From Fennellomyces sp. T-0311 (Eukaryota; Mucoromycota; Mucoromycetes; Mucorales; Lichtheimiaceae), in contig JALLLT010000004.1 of the NCBI GenBank assembly GCA_025266875.1, positions 620,001-684,000 of the forward strand: a stretch of DNA of 64,000 nt, written 5' to 3'. The notes beneath the pieces were generated by a model. It was not told where the DNA came from, ran no database searches, and saw nothing but the letters and a program-made list of their open reading frames with translations. Positions 22,446-34,902 of this stretch are shown here, piece after piece. How positions within the stretch are numbered: the stretch's first letter is position 1; every line of letters starts with the position of its first letter. A program made the position numbers and the translations under genes.

Positions 22446-23388
22446 ATGATGATCTACAAGTTAGTCGTGCTCGGCGATGGCGGTGTTGGAAAGTTTGGTA
22501 TCTTTTTTATGCTTTCGCAACAACCGGAGGGACTCATATTCATTTATATATAGACTGCGTTAACGATTCAGGTATATAAGATTCGTGTTTTCATGTGTAG
22601 CATGTAGCTGATTAATTGTATGATGAAACAAACGCAGCTTTGTTTAAATCATTTTGTTGGTGAGTTTCAATGAGGAGTGAAGAAAAAAAGTGCATGATGG
22701 GTTCATTAACCTTGTTTTTTTTCTATATTAGAGGTAAATAGTGTTCATTTTTTCGTATCACACGTCCATTTGACAACGCAATGCAGACGTACGATCCAAC
22801 GATTGAAGATTCATATCGCAAACAAGTCGTGATTGAAGATCAACCCTGCGTGCTTGAAGTGCTGGATACAGCGGGCCAAGGTAAAATAAGGAGAAAAGGG
22901 GTGGGCGATTTATGCTTGATTTTGTCTAAATAAGGTATATATAGAGGAATATACGGCGTTGCGAGATCAGTGGATCAGGTATATAAAAGGAATAACGGCA
23001 TCATTCACGCATGGGGTTCTGAATATATTGCAGAGACGGCGAAGGATTTTTGCTTGTATACTCGATAACGGCCCGTTCGACCTTTGAACGGATCGAACGC
23101 TTCCGTGAACAAATTTTCCGGGTCAAAGACATCGATAATGTCCCGCTGATGCTTGTGGGAAACAAATGTGATCGGGTAACGGAACGCGAGGTCACACGCG
23201 AAGAAGGCATGATGATGGCTCGACGATTGGCATGCGACTTTATTGAGACCTCGGCAAAGACCTGCGTCAATGTCGAACGTTCATTCTATCAAGTGGTCAA
23301 AATCATCCGTGCCCAGCGCGAAGGATTACGTACCGGCCCAAAAGGCAAAGCCAAGAAAGACAAGAAGCCAAAGTGCTCAATATTGTAA
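22446..23388 (+). CDS. Ras-family small GTPase
   Basis: Conceptual exons 22446-22493, 22554-22571, 22638-22659, 22732-22733 (2 nt), 22787-22880, 22945-22978 and 23034-23388 give 190 residues. Motifs: P-loop GDGGVGKT, effector [25 protein letters not shown] and the C-terminal CAAX box CSIL preceded by a polybasic KAKKDKKPK, so prenylation and plasma-membrane location are expected. It is Ras/Rap type, not Rho or Rab. Two oddities: the first junction, inside the P-loop Lys codon, has no canonical GT-AG solution in frame, and a 2-nt exon is needed to keep frame between NHFV and TYDPT. An assembly error at the first junction is an alternative. Confidence 0.88.
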
Positions 23389-23855
23389 ATCTCTCTTCAG
23401 AAATATTTTTGGGATACCCAGCTTTACCTCTCTCTTTTTCTTCTATCTATCTATTTCCCTCCCTCGCCCTCTCTCTCTCTCTCTCTTTTCAAACTTATCC
23501 TTACTTTTTTTCTTCTCGTGTAAAAAAAAAAAGAAAACTTTCAAATCAAGGAGGCTGTCCGTGTGTGAAAAGCAGAGCATTCCCCTCGTTCATAATATTA
23601 CGCACCAGTTTCTCTCTCTCTTCCTCATTATTGCTGACCTATCAAAAGATTTTGAACCTGACACTCGATTCTAATACATACCATACCGGTTGCACAACAT
23701 ATTTTCAATCACAGTGTGGATGCTCGCATCAAGGGGCATGTTTTAAAACCACAATGATCGCTTAGAAAGGAGGTGGAATAGTGTGGGCATTGCAATTTAC
23801 TACATAGTCATATCCCCCCTTTATTGTTGACGTTCCTTTTCCACTTTCTTTGCTA

Positions 23856-24725
23856 ATGGGTAAAGCACAAAGCAAGCTTACCACAGAACAACTGGTTGAT
23901 CTGCAAAAGCACACCTATTGTAAGTCCTTTTGTCTTTTGAAGCGCTTACCTAACGCATTGGCACGTAACAAGTCGACAAGAAGGAACTTCAGCAATGGCA
24001 AGTAAGCAGCGTACCCAAAGGAACGCATATTCACTTTCTTTTTGTGCGGTTAGGTACAAGGGATTCTTAAAGGACTGTCCTTCAGGTCAACTAGACAAGA
24101 CCGAGTTTCAAAAAATCTACAAACAGTTCTTTCCGTTTGGTGATCCGTCTGGCTTTGCCAACTATGTGTTTGATGTCTTTGATGAAAATAAGAACGGGGT
24201 CATTGACTTTAGAGAATTTATTTGTGCTCTCTCGGTAACAAGTCGAGGACGGATAGATGAGAAACTCCTTTGTAAGTTTGCTATTGTGTGTAATATCTAT
24301 TCGATAAGCTCATTATTCTGCGTGCGTACATAGGGGCCTTTCAGGTAAAAAAAAAGAAATAGTGTATAGTTGCATAGGCTGTTTACAAAACGAACATGCA
24401 CACAAAGTTGTACGATATAGACAATGATGGACGCATTGCGCGCGATGAAATGCTACGCATTGTCGAAGCCATATACAAGATGGTGGGCAGCATGGTGAAA
24501 CTGCCAGAAGATGAGGATACCCCCGAGAAACGTGTTCAAAAGATATTTGATCTGATGGATCTGGCAAGTGATATCGCTAAGGCTGATGATGCGCAATTAT
24601 TTCTAAGCCAAATATCTGTTTTGCAGGACAGGGATGGATGCCTGACGATGGCTGAATTCAAAGAAGGCTCGAAAAAGGACCCTACGATTGTCCAAGCCTT
24701 GAGCCTGTATGATGGACTTGTTTAA
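23856..24725 (+). CDS. NCS1: Neuronal calcium sensor-1 / frequenin
   Basis: Six exons, 23856-23919, 23973-23997, 24054-24271, 24334-24344 (11 nt), 24408-24563 and 24627-24725, encode 190 residues, the standard length. MGKAQSKLT is an N-myristoylation signal. The degenerate first EF-hand contains CPSGQLDK. Canonical loops follow: [26 protein letters not shown] and [11 protein letters not shown]. The C-terminus is the family's [12 protein letters not shown]. The protein is a Ca2+ sensor; in yeast Frq1 activates the phosphatidylinositol 4-kinase Pik1. Introns 2 (23998-24053) and 5 (24564-24626) use GC donors (GCAAGT), since only these restore the conserved frame. Confidence 0.93.
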
Positions 24726-25110
24726 AGCGTTGTACTCCCTCCGTTGCATTTCTGACGTATATAAAAGGAGATAGGCCTCTCTCATTCATTTGTGGCTCCT
24801 CCCTCCCCACTTTAGCGAACACTACCAGTTTGTTGTCATGCTGATCGTCGGCTCAAGAATTCTGAATTCTTCGTCTTGGACGCGTATAATAAACGCGAAA
24901 TGTTTTCGTGTCACTGCTTAGTTGCCATGCAATACGTATGAATGACAGCATACTTGCGCATGGATGCCATTTTTGTTCTTTCTTTTTTCGTGAGAGGTAA
25001 TCAAGACCCTCACCCACACAGACAATGCTATGCTATGCAAAAGGAACAATGAATAATTTGGTTCGGGGCTTTTCAACGTGCTTTTTCTCTTCCGCAAGAA
25101 CAATAAATCA

Positions 25111-27543
25111 ATGAGCAATCTGGAAGACGATGCGGGATCGTTGGCGGACGATGGACTATACGAGGTCGAAACGATCCTTGACATGAAGGAGGATTACGGG
25201 TTACGACGGTTCCTGATAAAATGGAAGAATTACGATGACAGGTGGTAAAGTGGACAGAATGACGGCTCATTTCATAACGATAGACTAAAAAAGAAAATGG
25301 ATAGATATTTAAGCCGCATTAATACAAAACGCGTCTTTTAACTCCTTATCACCTAAAAGCGAGAACACCTGGGAGCCCGAAGCAAACCTAAACTGTCCTG
25401 ATCTACTCCAACAGTTCCTTGATTCGCGTCAAGCGCAACCGCCACCTGCTCCAGCATTGCGAATGAACCTCGGACCCAAATCTGGCTTGCTGCCTGCCAA
25501 GGTATGAAGGCGTGATTTGCGTGTGTTTTGAGCAAGTGTCTGATAAAGTGCAGCGCTCGTTGGGAGAAACCAGACAGGTTCACCACGATCGGTCCAATCA
25601 AGGTAGAGCCAACAACAAACATTCTCAACGTGTATGCTATATAACTGTTCAAAGATGCAGCTGCAGACAAGTCCAAATCCACCCTGAGCTCTCCGGTCTT
25701 ACGTAAGGAAATAGATGGCTGTGGTGGTATGGTTAAATAGTATTATTCAGGGCTTCACTTGTACGTAGGCGATCCACGGCCGCAGCCGCCACGACAACAG
25801 CTTGTCAACAAACTGGCCATTTCGTCCAGATCATCGCGCGACCCCCGATTATCTCAAAAGCACAAAGCATCTTCATCACCCGCATCCCATATACCTACCA
25901 CCACCTTTGGCGCCCACTTGGTCCACTCACCGCCGCAACTGCCGAGCAGCGATAAGAACGAGCCGGTGTCGTGGGGCGGCTCATTGATCTCCAACACGGA
26001 TACCCCCGCCCAGATCCAGATCATATCCGTTCCAACCAAATGTCCGCGCGGCACCGCCGTCAAGGACTTTCTGCGGATCTCCGAGCAGCAAAACAAAGCC
26101 AACGTCCTGAAGCTCACGGCATTCATCAAAGTGCGAATATTGGAAAAGTTCTTTAACTTTCCAGCTTGTCTCCTCGATCTGAACCGCGTTGGTCAGAATC
26201 AAATCAGTTACGGAAAACTTCTTAGTTTCCTTCACGTCAACGATGTGGTACACCTTTTTTTTGTTTTTCTCCCAAAATTTGAAAGCTGATGCTCTTTTTC
26301 TTTACAAGGCTGGTTTGGTGCACCTGGACGAACGGCCTCAGGATGTGCTGGCCGTCGTGTATTGTTCGGAAAAGATCGCGAATGGCTGGAAGTTGGGTGG
26401 CCGATCTACTGCAACGTTGCTAGGCATCTACTTGGAGCAAATGCCAAAATATCCCCAGTTCCCTCGCGAAACCATTGAATTGAAAGATTGGCCGCTCCTG
26501 AGTTCGAGTTCCAGCAGAGTCTATGATTGGCAACTGCTGCTCACCGCCCTGCAATTCCCCACACATGCAAGTTGCCTTCCACTATCGAGCCGCCACACTG
26601 TAAACTTATCGGGTATCACGTAGCTTATCCAGTGTCTGCATCCAGAAACATACATTGAGATCCATGGCAGTTCTCGATGGGCCACTATGCTTCAAAGCGC
26701 ATATCTCGTGTACAAAAAAGAAATCAAGCGCAATTATCCGCGGATCATCATGGTAAAGAACACGAATGCGTACTGCACACGGTCAAAAGGCTGACAATGC
26801 AGCAGTTTGATCGTTCGGACGACACTATATTCAAAACGAACCTGTACAAGTACAAGCGATCCAACTGGCCATCGATGTTTTGGCAATTCGGACTACGGAA
26901 CCCCACCTCATTCTCGATTCCTCCTCCAACCGAGTCCTTCCCTCGATGCTCTGGCGGTTTCTTCTTTACAGATGTCGACAACATTGTTCGTGATCCAGCC
27001 ATACTGCAACGGATCGCCGATGCCGTCGAACAAGTGAGCCTATCCAGAAACCATGCGGATCATGGCCTAACCTTCCAAATCTAGCTAAACACCCATCCAC
27101 TCACGTTGTCCAGATGGAGATTTGTCCTGAAGCATGACGTGTTTGATCAATTGCGCGCGTTATCCAAAGGTGCCAAGGATACCCAAAGGTAGGGCTAACA
27201 TTAACTGTGTGCGCGACACCCTTATAACCGTGTAGTGCAGGATCCAAGCGGCTGTGATCAGTCTCTCACTGTTCCTCAACCAGAATAAATGCGAAGTTAT
27301 GCGCGACTGGGCAGCAGAGGTGGGTTTCTCAAGACTTGTACAAAGGAGAAAGACTGATGGTGTAATCAGGAAAACACGGCGGAAAGCACAGCAAAGTGGG
27401 CGGAAAGCGTGGCTCGGAGGTACCATAACGAGTACGAGTACTTTGTATTGGTCGACGATATTGGCTCGATGAATGTACATATTGGCTGTCTGGATCAAAG
27501 ACCATCGAAAGACCTGGTGCATCTGTTTAACGTGCCTGATTAG
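25111..27543 (+). CDS. Chromodomain protein with long C-terminal region (Chp1-like?)
   Basis: Eleven exons fit: 25111-25241, 25360-25501, 25554-25602, 25661-25702, 25769-26247, 26309-26566, 26633-26752, 26803-27033, 27085-27188, 27241-27319 and 27370-27543 (602 residues). The N-terminal chromodomain has the aromatic cage pattern YEVE...FLIKWKNY...NTWEPEANL. A basic, Pro/Ser-rich linker follows, then about 370 residues of folded sequence I cannot assign with confidence. A Chp1-type layout (chromodomain, then SPOC-like and PIN-like domains) is one hypothesis. The chromodomain predicts binding to methylated H3K9. The intron after 26566 uses a GC donor (gcaagt). A second chromodomain gene lies 219 bp downstream. 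Confidence 0.75.
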
Positions 27544-27762
27544 CAAATATACATGAATCATAGCACATTGTTTGTTTGTTTGTTTGTGAGAATGCGTTTG
27601 TTGACATGACAGCTGTTGGAACAACAGAAGCCTGGTTGCCCCATTGCTGTTGTTAGACATTTAGAGTGTGTGGCCACAAAATTTAAACCCCGCCATAAAA
27701 AAAGAGTATCGGACATGACCTTCCAACATTTCTTTCTTATACACACACACACACTCGACGCC

Positions 27763-28763
27763 ATGGACGACGACATTCTCTACGAGGTTGAACAAATCAA
27801 AGATGCACGATTCAACGAAGATCGAAATCGGCTCGAATACCATATCAAATGGAAAAACTATGACGAATGGTAGTAAGTTTTTGTAACCAAACGAGATCTC
27901 TATCAAAGTTTCGTTCATTCATGATAATCGATCGCACTCTTGGCCAATTAGAATATCCATTTTAAGAGAAAGAAAAAGAAAAAAAGAGACATTGTGTTAA
28001 CTAATGCACCCAAGCGACAATACCTGGGAACCGGAAGAGAATCTGGCATGTCCTATTTTGCTCAAGCAATTCTGGGATGGATCGAATAAACAAGAGTTTA
28101 TGCGTAGGGCCAAGGAGAATGTACGAAAGAACGAATCAAATGATACGGTAAGGACATTATTTGGCAGTGGAGGGTGTGGGAGGCGTTTCAACTGATCGGT
28201 TCCTTTGGACACAAAGCAGATGCAGCGCCCGGTCCAGCGGAAGCCAGTTCCACCTACTTATCAGAAACCAAAGCAACACAAATCACCACGACAACCATCT
28301 CCTCCACGCACCACATCCACCTCTTCATCCTCCGGTATGGGAACAACACGACGACCACCCCGGCTTGAATTCACATCAGAAACTCGTAAACGACTGCGCG
28401 AAGAGGTGGATCAACGCCTTCGGCAAAAGAAGACCACTTTGCAATCAGTCCACAAGCCCTCCTCCTCTTCCTCCTCCTCTCGCAACGTATCACGCTTGGT
28501 TCACCACAGCAGCAAATCCCGCACAGCCCTCAACAACGATAGCAACGCCACTCATCCTCGTCTCATACCGCAGCGGAAAGAAAATAGCTATTTTCGTGTC
28601 AAACGGTCTGCGCAGCCGCAAAGTATAGGTTTTATCTCTCGCAACATGGAACGTGTATCTAACCAGCGGAATAGGGCCTGCCAGTTACGGCATTGATGAA
28701 CTGATTGCACGCGTGAATGAGAATGCCATGGATCGTCGCAGCTTACCCTCCTCGCACAACTGA
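27763..28763 (+). CDS. Small chromodomain (HP1-like) protein
   Basis: Exons 27763-27869, 28015-28147, 28220-28622 and 28675-28763 give 243 residues. The chromodomain spans roughly residues 6-58 (YEVEQI...YHIKWKNY...NTWEPEENLACP). The rest is basic and Ser/Pro/Arg-rich with no visible chromoshadow domain. The last intron (28623-28674) was inferred because it gives a well-formed C-terminal helix (PASYGIDELIARVNE). Reading through instead stops 67 bp earlier, at 28696. The chromodomain is split at the same position and phase as in the upstream gene, suggesting tandem duplication. Likely role: reader of H3K9 methylation in heterochromatin (inference). Confidence 0.8.
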
Positions 28764-29045
28764 TATATATCACTTTGCATTACAGATAATTTGCTTATTA
28801 AATAAAAGCTGGGACATAATAGCATACAAAAGGAAGGTTTTGGAGGGTAAAAAAAAAAACAATTATCTACGAGAGCCTTACATCAAAAATCTATATGCTC
28901 AAGCCTTCTAGGGGTAAAGAAGTGGGGGATTACAGTACGGTTGGGAATATATAAGGTTTCCATAGAAAACATTTGCTTGAAGAAGGGGAAATAAGGCAAC
29001 AATATACGTACAAGAAACAAAGAAATAAAAACAGAAATAAAACCT
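28764..29045. other. Convergent 3' ends of chromodomain and methyltransferase genes
   Basis: AT-rich 282-bp gap holding both 3' UTRs. An aataaa-like signal lies at about 28799 (plus strand). No gene seen. Confidence 0.4.
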
Positions 29046-30624
29046 CTAGGTCGTCTTTCTAGCCGTCAGCACTTTCCAAAGAGTGGTGCCGTGTTTCTCC
29101 TCAAACTCATTCATGACAGCCGCCGAGAATTGATCGTACTGATCCGAGGACATTTCCAGCGCCTTGCCCAAAAGTGGCTTCATTTGCTTGAGTAACAGTC
29201 GCGTGATATCCTTTTGTAGAAAACCTTGCTGTCGATCCCCTATATAAAGCCAAAGATTAATAAACGGCGCCATATAAAAGCCTATATGATAATAAGTAAA
29301 CGTACGATCATTCTTGGGCCATTCGCCCACAGGGAATTCGTACACTTGAGTTTGGATTTCTTCAAAGCCGGCATCATCCAGATAGCCTTCGAAAGAATCG
29401 ATAAAATTAACGTCCAGTCCGTGTTTGACGGATTCAGTCTGGACCCAGGAATTGACTACTTCGGAAAGAGGTCCGCATGAGGGAAATTCAAGTGCTACCA
29501 AGATGCCATTTAGTCATTTCTGTTTTTTGTTTTGTTGTTTTGTGTGTGTAAAAACTTACGATATTCAACCAGTTGGATTGTGCCGCCAGACTTTAGGATC
29601 CGGTAGAATTCAGATATTAAAGAGGGCCAGTGCTTGTTTGGAATGACAGTGCCCATTTCGCGTTGATATACGAAATCAAATGTATTGTCGCCGAACGGAA
29701 GTGGCAGCGCTAAAATGTCGCCATGCATATACGTTACATTGGGTGTACCATCTGCGGCCAAACCCATTTTGGTATTATCTTCACGAAGATGGGCATCTTC
29801 CGGTAAAGCCAGATCCAACGCAACCACATGGCTCTCGGGATACGCTTGGCCCATATCGAGTGACCAGAAACCTTTTGTTTGCAAGCACGCACATGTCAGC
29901 CATTCAAATCTTAACGCATAGCATAAATTTTAAGCTTTACCGGCACCACAGGCACAATCTAGAATCATAGACGGCGGTTCATCAAATTCCACTTGAACAT
30001 TGCCGCTCATGACTTGTTTGAGTACATAATGCTATTCCAAGGCGTTTGAGAAAAAAAAGAAACGCAAAGATGCAAATAGACCAGCGGGGGACTTACGAGT
30101 CGTAGTTGTCTTTCGGAAAATAGAGGCCCGGGGAAAAAGTGAATCCAGGTTAAAAATAAGGTCCCGACCTTTCTCTCGCTGTACGCTTACCGATTGTACT
30201 CTTGTTCATCACCGTTATCAAAGTGACCATACGATGTGCGCTCGACAGTAGGAAGTTTGGCACCTCCGGGTAAAAGGTTGAGTGCTTGCAGTCGTTCTTC
30301 GAGTGACATGTCCTGAAACGACGAGCCAGACTGAGCCGAAGATGGATTGGTGTGATTGGAGCTTCTGCTCGACGAAGGTGTGCTGGCATTTGAATAGTTT
30401 GGTTTGAGCGGACGATGCACTGGCACAGGAGTGATGGGTGATGTGGGCAACGTTACGTGGTGGTGCTGTCGATTCTTCTTTTGCTGCTGTTGCTTCTCTT
30501 TTAAGGCTTTGAGAGCGGTTGCACGAATGGGATTGTCATCGGTTTTAAGACGACTTGGGAGTCGACTCCCTTTCTTTTTACTGCTGCTGCTGCTTTTATC
30601 ATCCTTGCTTAAACTTATCCCCAT
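29046..30624 (-). CDS. SAM-dependent class I methyltransferase with Ser/Gln-rich N-terminus
   Basis: Exons on the minus strand: 30624-30191, 30109-30097 (13 nt), 30031-29941, 29871-29560, 29494-29306 and 29239-29046; 410 residues. The N-terminal 145 residues are low-complexity (MGISLSKDDK, poly-Ser, poly-Gln), and MGxxxS suggests possible myristoylation. The methyltransferase fold follows: ILDCACGAGFWSLDMG (motif I), VVALDLA, MHGDILALPLPFGDNTFDFV (motif II/post-II) and ILKSGGTIQLVE (motif III). The C-terminal half contains helices typical of fungal proteins of this kind. The substrate cannot be predicted. The tiny second exon is supported by frame and by the QLRLHYVLKQV join. Confidence 0.8.
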
Positions 30625-32656
30625 TCTGTAAAAAAAAAGAGAAAGAAAGAGGAAAAGAAACGGAGATAAGCAAATGCAAACGCAGTTTTACCCTTTTTCA
30701 TCACTTTTTGATGCTGTGTAAAGGTCAACAAAACTTTTTGATCGCGGGAATGAAGCCCTCGTGTTTTTTTACTGGGTAACATATGCGGAACATCTTGTGC
30801 AACTGTTAAGGTTTTTTTTTACTCCCTTCCCATTTATCAGCGTACATGGTCTAACCATTGCAAGGGGTCGTCTTGCAATACTACCGTGCCTATTGTGTCA
30901 GTGCGCTGCATCATTGCTGGGTTCAATCTACTGCAACCATTGTCCGCCACAAAGCAACCTTTTTTTTTTACTTTATACCCGCCCAGATAACTCCTCCAAC
31001 TTGCATATTGGTGACAAAAAGGAAGTCGTCGTACGACTGTTACCCTTTACGCTTTTGTCAAGTGTAAAGCTGCAATGTAGCTCCGATAGTCCGAAAAGTT
31101 ATTTCAAAGGACCCGGTAATCTTTTTTGCTTGATTTTATTGACTTCTTATCGAAAAAAAAACGTCGTTCTAGCATCAAACTATTGAATACTACCATTAAG
31201 TTTTCCCCGCAAAAAAACCACTTTGCTATAAAAAAAGAGAGAGAAAGCGGTCAGAAATTACAAAAACTGGGATCGCATACTCGAAAAAAAAACTTGGTGG
31301 AAGGTCGCACATTTCTATCAAGTCTGTTGCGATTAATTCTGGCTGTCAACAGATTTCCCCATTCACAACTAACAAAATGGTCTAGGTTCTCTCTCTCGCT
31401 TAATATTTTTTTATTACTCCGCGATAGATATAAAAAGAGCTCTCATTGATCCTTTAGCATCTGCATTAGAAAAAAGTTGGTGCTATTATTGGGAAAAAAA
31501 AGATTGGCGTGCATGCCTATCTCACAACTTTGCAAATCGATCAGATCCACGCTATAAGGTAACCTTAGTGATCGAAAAAAACCGAACCGTATTTCCTTTG
31601 TACTACAGTTCCATTTTTCCATTGTCAACTTTCTTGGTCTTGGCCCGACTGGCCAAAAAAAAGAAAGATTGCTACATTTGACCACTGCGCGGTTTTGCAC
31701 ATGGGCCAGGGTCATAACGAGAAATTGAGACAAGAAAAGGTCTAGTTGCACAGAATGATTGCAAGAGGATTAGGTACTTGCCAAATAAAATATACCTGTA
31801 GAGTTATTAAAGGTAACACACACCATGCGCCATGCAACCGTAAATTCACTGGCTGAACCGAATGACATTTTGGGAAAGGCCGTCCCAAAATTTAAACCGT
31901 TCATCGGAACAATACATAATAAGAGTCGCGTTTTTTCGTTTACCCGTCTTCCTACGGAACCTCTTTATTTTGTGAAACTTTTTCATGCTACTTTTATAAA
32001 TAGCATTGGTAATGTGGAAAACAATGAAAAAGTATTTTCGCGATAAAAAAAGGCGTGTTCTTTCAAATGAACACCAAACTTGTCGATCATTTCAAAATGT
32101 AAATCATGTTTGTTTTACAAATATCCTTGTAAGACCTAGAGTAACAATTATCCGTTTTTTATAACAAATGATAAACTAGATGAGTGTGACAAACGCATTG
32201 AGGTGCATTAGCTTGAAAAAAAAGCATGTGCCACGGACAGAGTAACAGTTGGGGTTCAACTTGTTCGTTGGACTTTTTTCTTATTGTATTACATACCTAT
32301 GACGCTGGTGCCAGACTTTTGGCTCTATGTAGTACGCCAGTCAAATTGAGACCCGTGTTAAACTTTAAGAGATTCTGGAACTCTATTCAGAATAAACAAT
32401 AGCTGTTTGCTTTTATATATAAATGAGTCGATCTTTTTTGAAAAAAAAAGGAACTATGAGCAAAATGTATATGAAGGGTTTGTGAACAAGGGAGAAGGGG
32501 AAGCGTTTCTTAGATATAGATGTATGCTGTGAAAGCATATAATGCAAAAATTAGAGATGGCGTGTGGGTATACGATTTTTTAATAGATAACGCGTCGGTC
32601 AATCTAAATAAAGATAAACAGCTAAGTAAATGTAAAGTTGACGAATGAGGCCGAGT
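30625..32656. other. Intergenic 2 kb without a supported gene
   Basis: AT-rich with many homopolymer A/T runs. Open frames at 30761-31186, 31443-31751 and 31825-32046 lack recognisable motifs and consistent exon structure. Part serves as promoter of the methyltransferase and as 3' flank of the DUF1688 gene. Confidence 0.4.
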
Positions 32657-34155
32657 TTATACCTTGATTACAATAGGTGGCTCCTGAGTATTGGGTCTGG
32701 AAATTTCTGCCAACTCTCGGCCAGCCTTTTTCGAAAAAAAAGTTAGCTTTGTCATGGGAATTAAAAAAAAGAGAGGGGCATTTACTTACACTCCAAGTAC
32801 CACCCTCGATTAGTTGGGAGAGGCTTAGTTTTTTCCGATTAAGACCCAAAGTATCTCTGACACGTTCAGCGACCATATCCAAATAGGCGACGGTGAGAGC
32901 ACGCCATTCAACAACGACGGGATCGCTCATTTCGAACATGGGAGCGATTTCAACTTTGGGTTGACCAGGTAACAATGCATTTTTTCGATAATTCTCCAAT
33001 CCGCGCTCAAGATCGGGTTGTTTGAGAGTAAGGAATCCGGTATCGACCAAAAGACCACCATTGCGATATTCGGGCAATACAGTGAGTTGTTCGGTACCTT
33101 CGATGGTAGCGCCCAATAATTTTTCCATCGGCTCAATCAGAGAATAGACCAGCCATTGCGACAAGCGATGGAAAGATACGAAATGATCAAAGGTATCATT
33201 GGAATTGGTTTGAATCGCTCCACATGGCCAAACATCACCCAGGTCTCGAGTCCCGCCCTTGCCTGAATTGTCGCTCGCAGTCCAAACTTCTCCCATTTCT
33301 TGAACAACTGGCCATAACGTTTCCAAATGAATCAATGGTCCCTTCTTGGTACTGATGGTAGTGGGATGGGCAAGCAGGTAATCTAGATTATTATTATCTT
33401 CTATGAGTGACCAAAAAAAAAAAATGTAACCATTGTATAACGTTTCATTACCCATCAGGTTGCCTGGTCGTGCTACGTCGATTCCGAAATAATCTTGACG
33501 GCTTTGTAGTACTTGGCCCAGATGACGCAAGAGATCCACTCTGTCTTGGAGCACTACTAGCAAGTTATGGCTTGAATCCACTTGTAAGCCAGCCGCAAGT
33601 GTTTCAATATTGAATCGCATCAAAGCCTCAGCTAGAATGGAGTGAGTACTTTTCATCCATAGAGATTTAAAACTTACAGTCAACTCGATGAGGTTTGCTT
33701 GCATCACTTGAAAATGAGCCAGCTGTAAACATTTCCAAACATGCCACAGCCACACCTTCGTTTCGTTTCAAAATTCGTCCGGTCAGCTGTTCGCGATAAG
33801 ACCAAGTATGATCGGTTTCGACATCAAGCAGTACGGCCACCACAAACAAATCCAAAATGCGTCTCGTTTGTTCCATGGTATCTTCACCGAGACTTGCCCA
33901 AGAGTTGATAAGGTTCCGTATCCGAGGTCGACCACCGACATCAAAATGACGCCAGCGCCCATGAACAGGAATATCATTCGTATCATCAAAGTCGCGTTTC
34001 ATTAATGATAAAACATATTGAACCATATCATTAAATTTGCTTTGATCGACTTCAAAGTGTTGTAATCGGTTCCGTGCGGCCGCTTCTTGTACTCGAAAAC
34101 ATCGTTCACGAACCGAACGAAGACTCCATAGATATTCGATATCTGCAGGTGCCAT
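32657..34155 (-). CDS. DUF1688 protein, Urc4-like (uracil catabolism)
   Basis: Four exons on the minus strand (34155-33678, 33631-33452, 33382-32790, 32725-32657) give 439 residues, a usual length for DUF1688. Recognisable blocks: WRHFDVGGRPR, DDVETDHTW-type region (LLDVETDHTWSY), GVAVACLEMF, VWPCGAI, HRLSQWLVYSLIEP, YRNGGLLVD and the end GGTWSAGRELAE. In Lachancea kluyveri the family member Urc4 is needed for the URC pyrimidine-degradation pathway, though its biochemical step is not established. No other URC gene lies nearby. Confidence 0.85.
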
Positions 34156-34902
34156 AATTATTATGTAAGAATTATAAAGTTTTTTTTTTTAAGAAAAGAG
34201 AAAGGGAATGAAAACACGCGTTGTGAAAGCGTCCTATTTATCAAAACGGTCTTTTTTTTTCTGTGTACGACTTTAGGAACAAGCCATGGGCTCGTATAAT
34301 AGAAAACTTGCTCAAGCCTTACAATGGCAATTTCCAATGTCGATCATTACTGATTTGGAACACGGTGCAACAGTGTTATACCTTGTACTCCCAACAAAGG
34401 GGGACGGATCCCCCTCACCATAGACACTTGGCGTTTAGACTTTTATTAACCAAGGCGATGGTCCCTCCATAAAAAAAGGACAACATCTTTGGGCCATCTT
34501 GCTACTTTTGACACTTTTATTTTGTGGCGTTTTATTTATACATAATCCTTTCGTTGTATAAAATATAAAACTCAATAATCAACTAATATAGAAAAAAGCC
34601 AAGTTGCTTTCATTTGCAAAAGTGACGAAAATCATTGAGATCTCCTTGTATAAAAAGTATTCTCCTTGGTGACTTGTTTGAGATAGGATAGGCCTTTTGT
34701 GGCTCTATTTCTCTATAGACAAGGGATTCTTTTTTTTTGTTAAAAAAACACTGACATACAATTCCCCTAAAGTTTCGATTAGGCTCGTCCCTTAGACGTC
34801 ATTTATAAGTCTCCCTTTTTTTTCATCGTTACATATCAAAATTTGACAATAAGAGCGATACTAAGGTGTTTTTTTTTATATTTTGTACACTACAATAACA
34901 AG
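34156..34902. other. Intergenic between the DUF1688 and P-type ATPase genes
   Basis: Promoter of the DUF1688 gene and 3' flank of the ATPase. No gene seen. The short frame at 34263-34472 has no recognisable content. Confidence 0.4.

Noticed and set aside
28205..28696. Read-through C-terminus of the small chromodomain protein
   Set aside because: A 52-bp intron with a ctaac branch site gives a better-formed helical ending. Read-through gives an unstructured RNACQLRH tail.
30900..30935. tRNA-like ggttcaa segment
   Set aside because: No matching acceptor stem or A-box at the right distance. The window shows no convincing tRNA, rRNA or CRISPR array.
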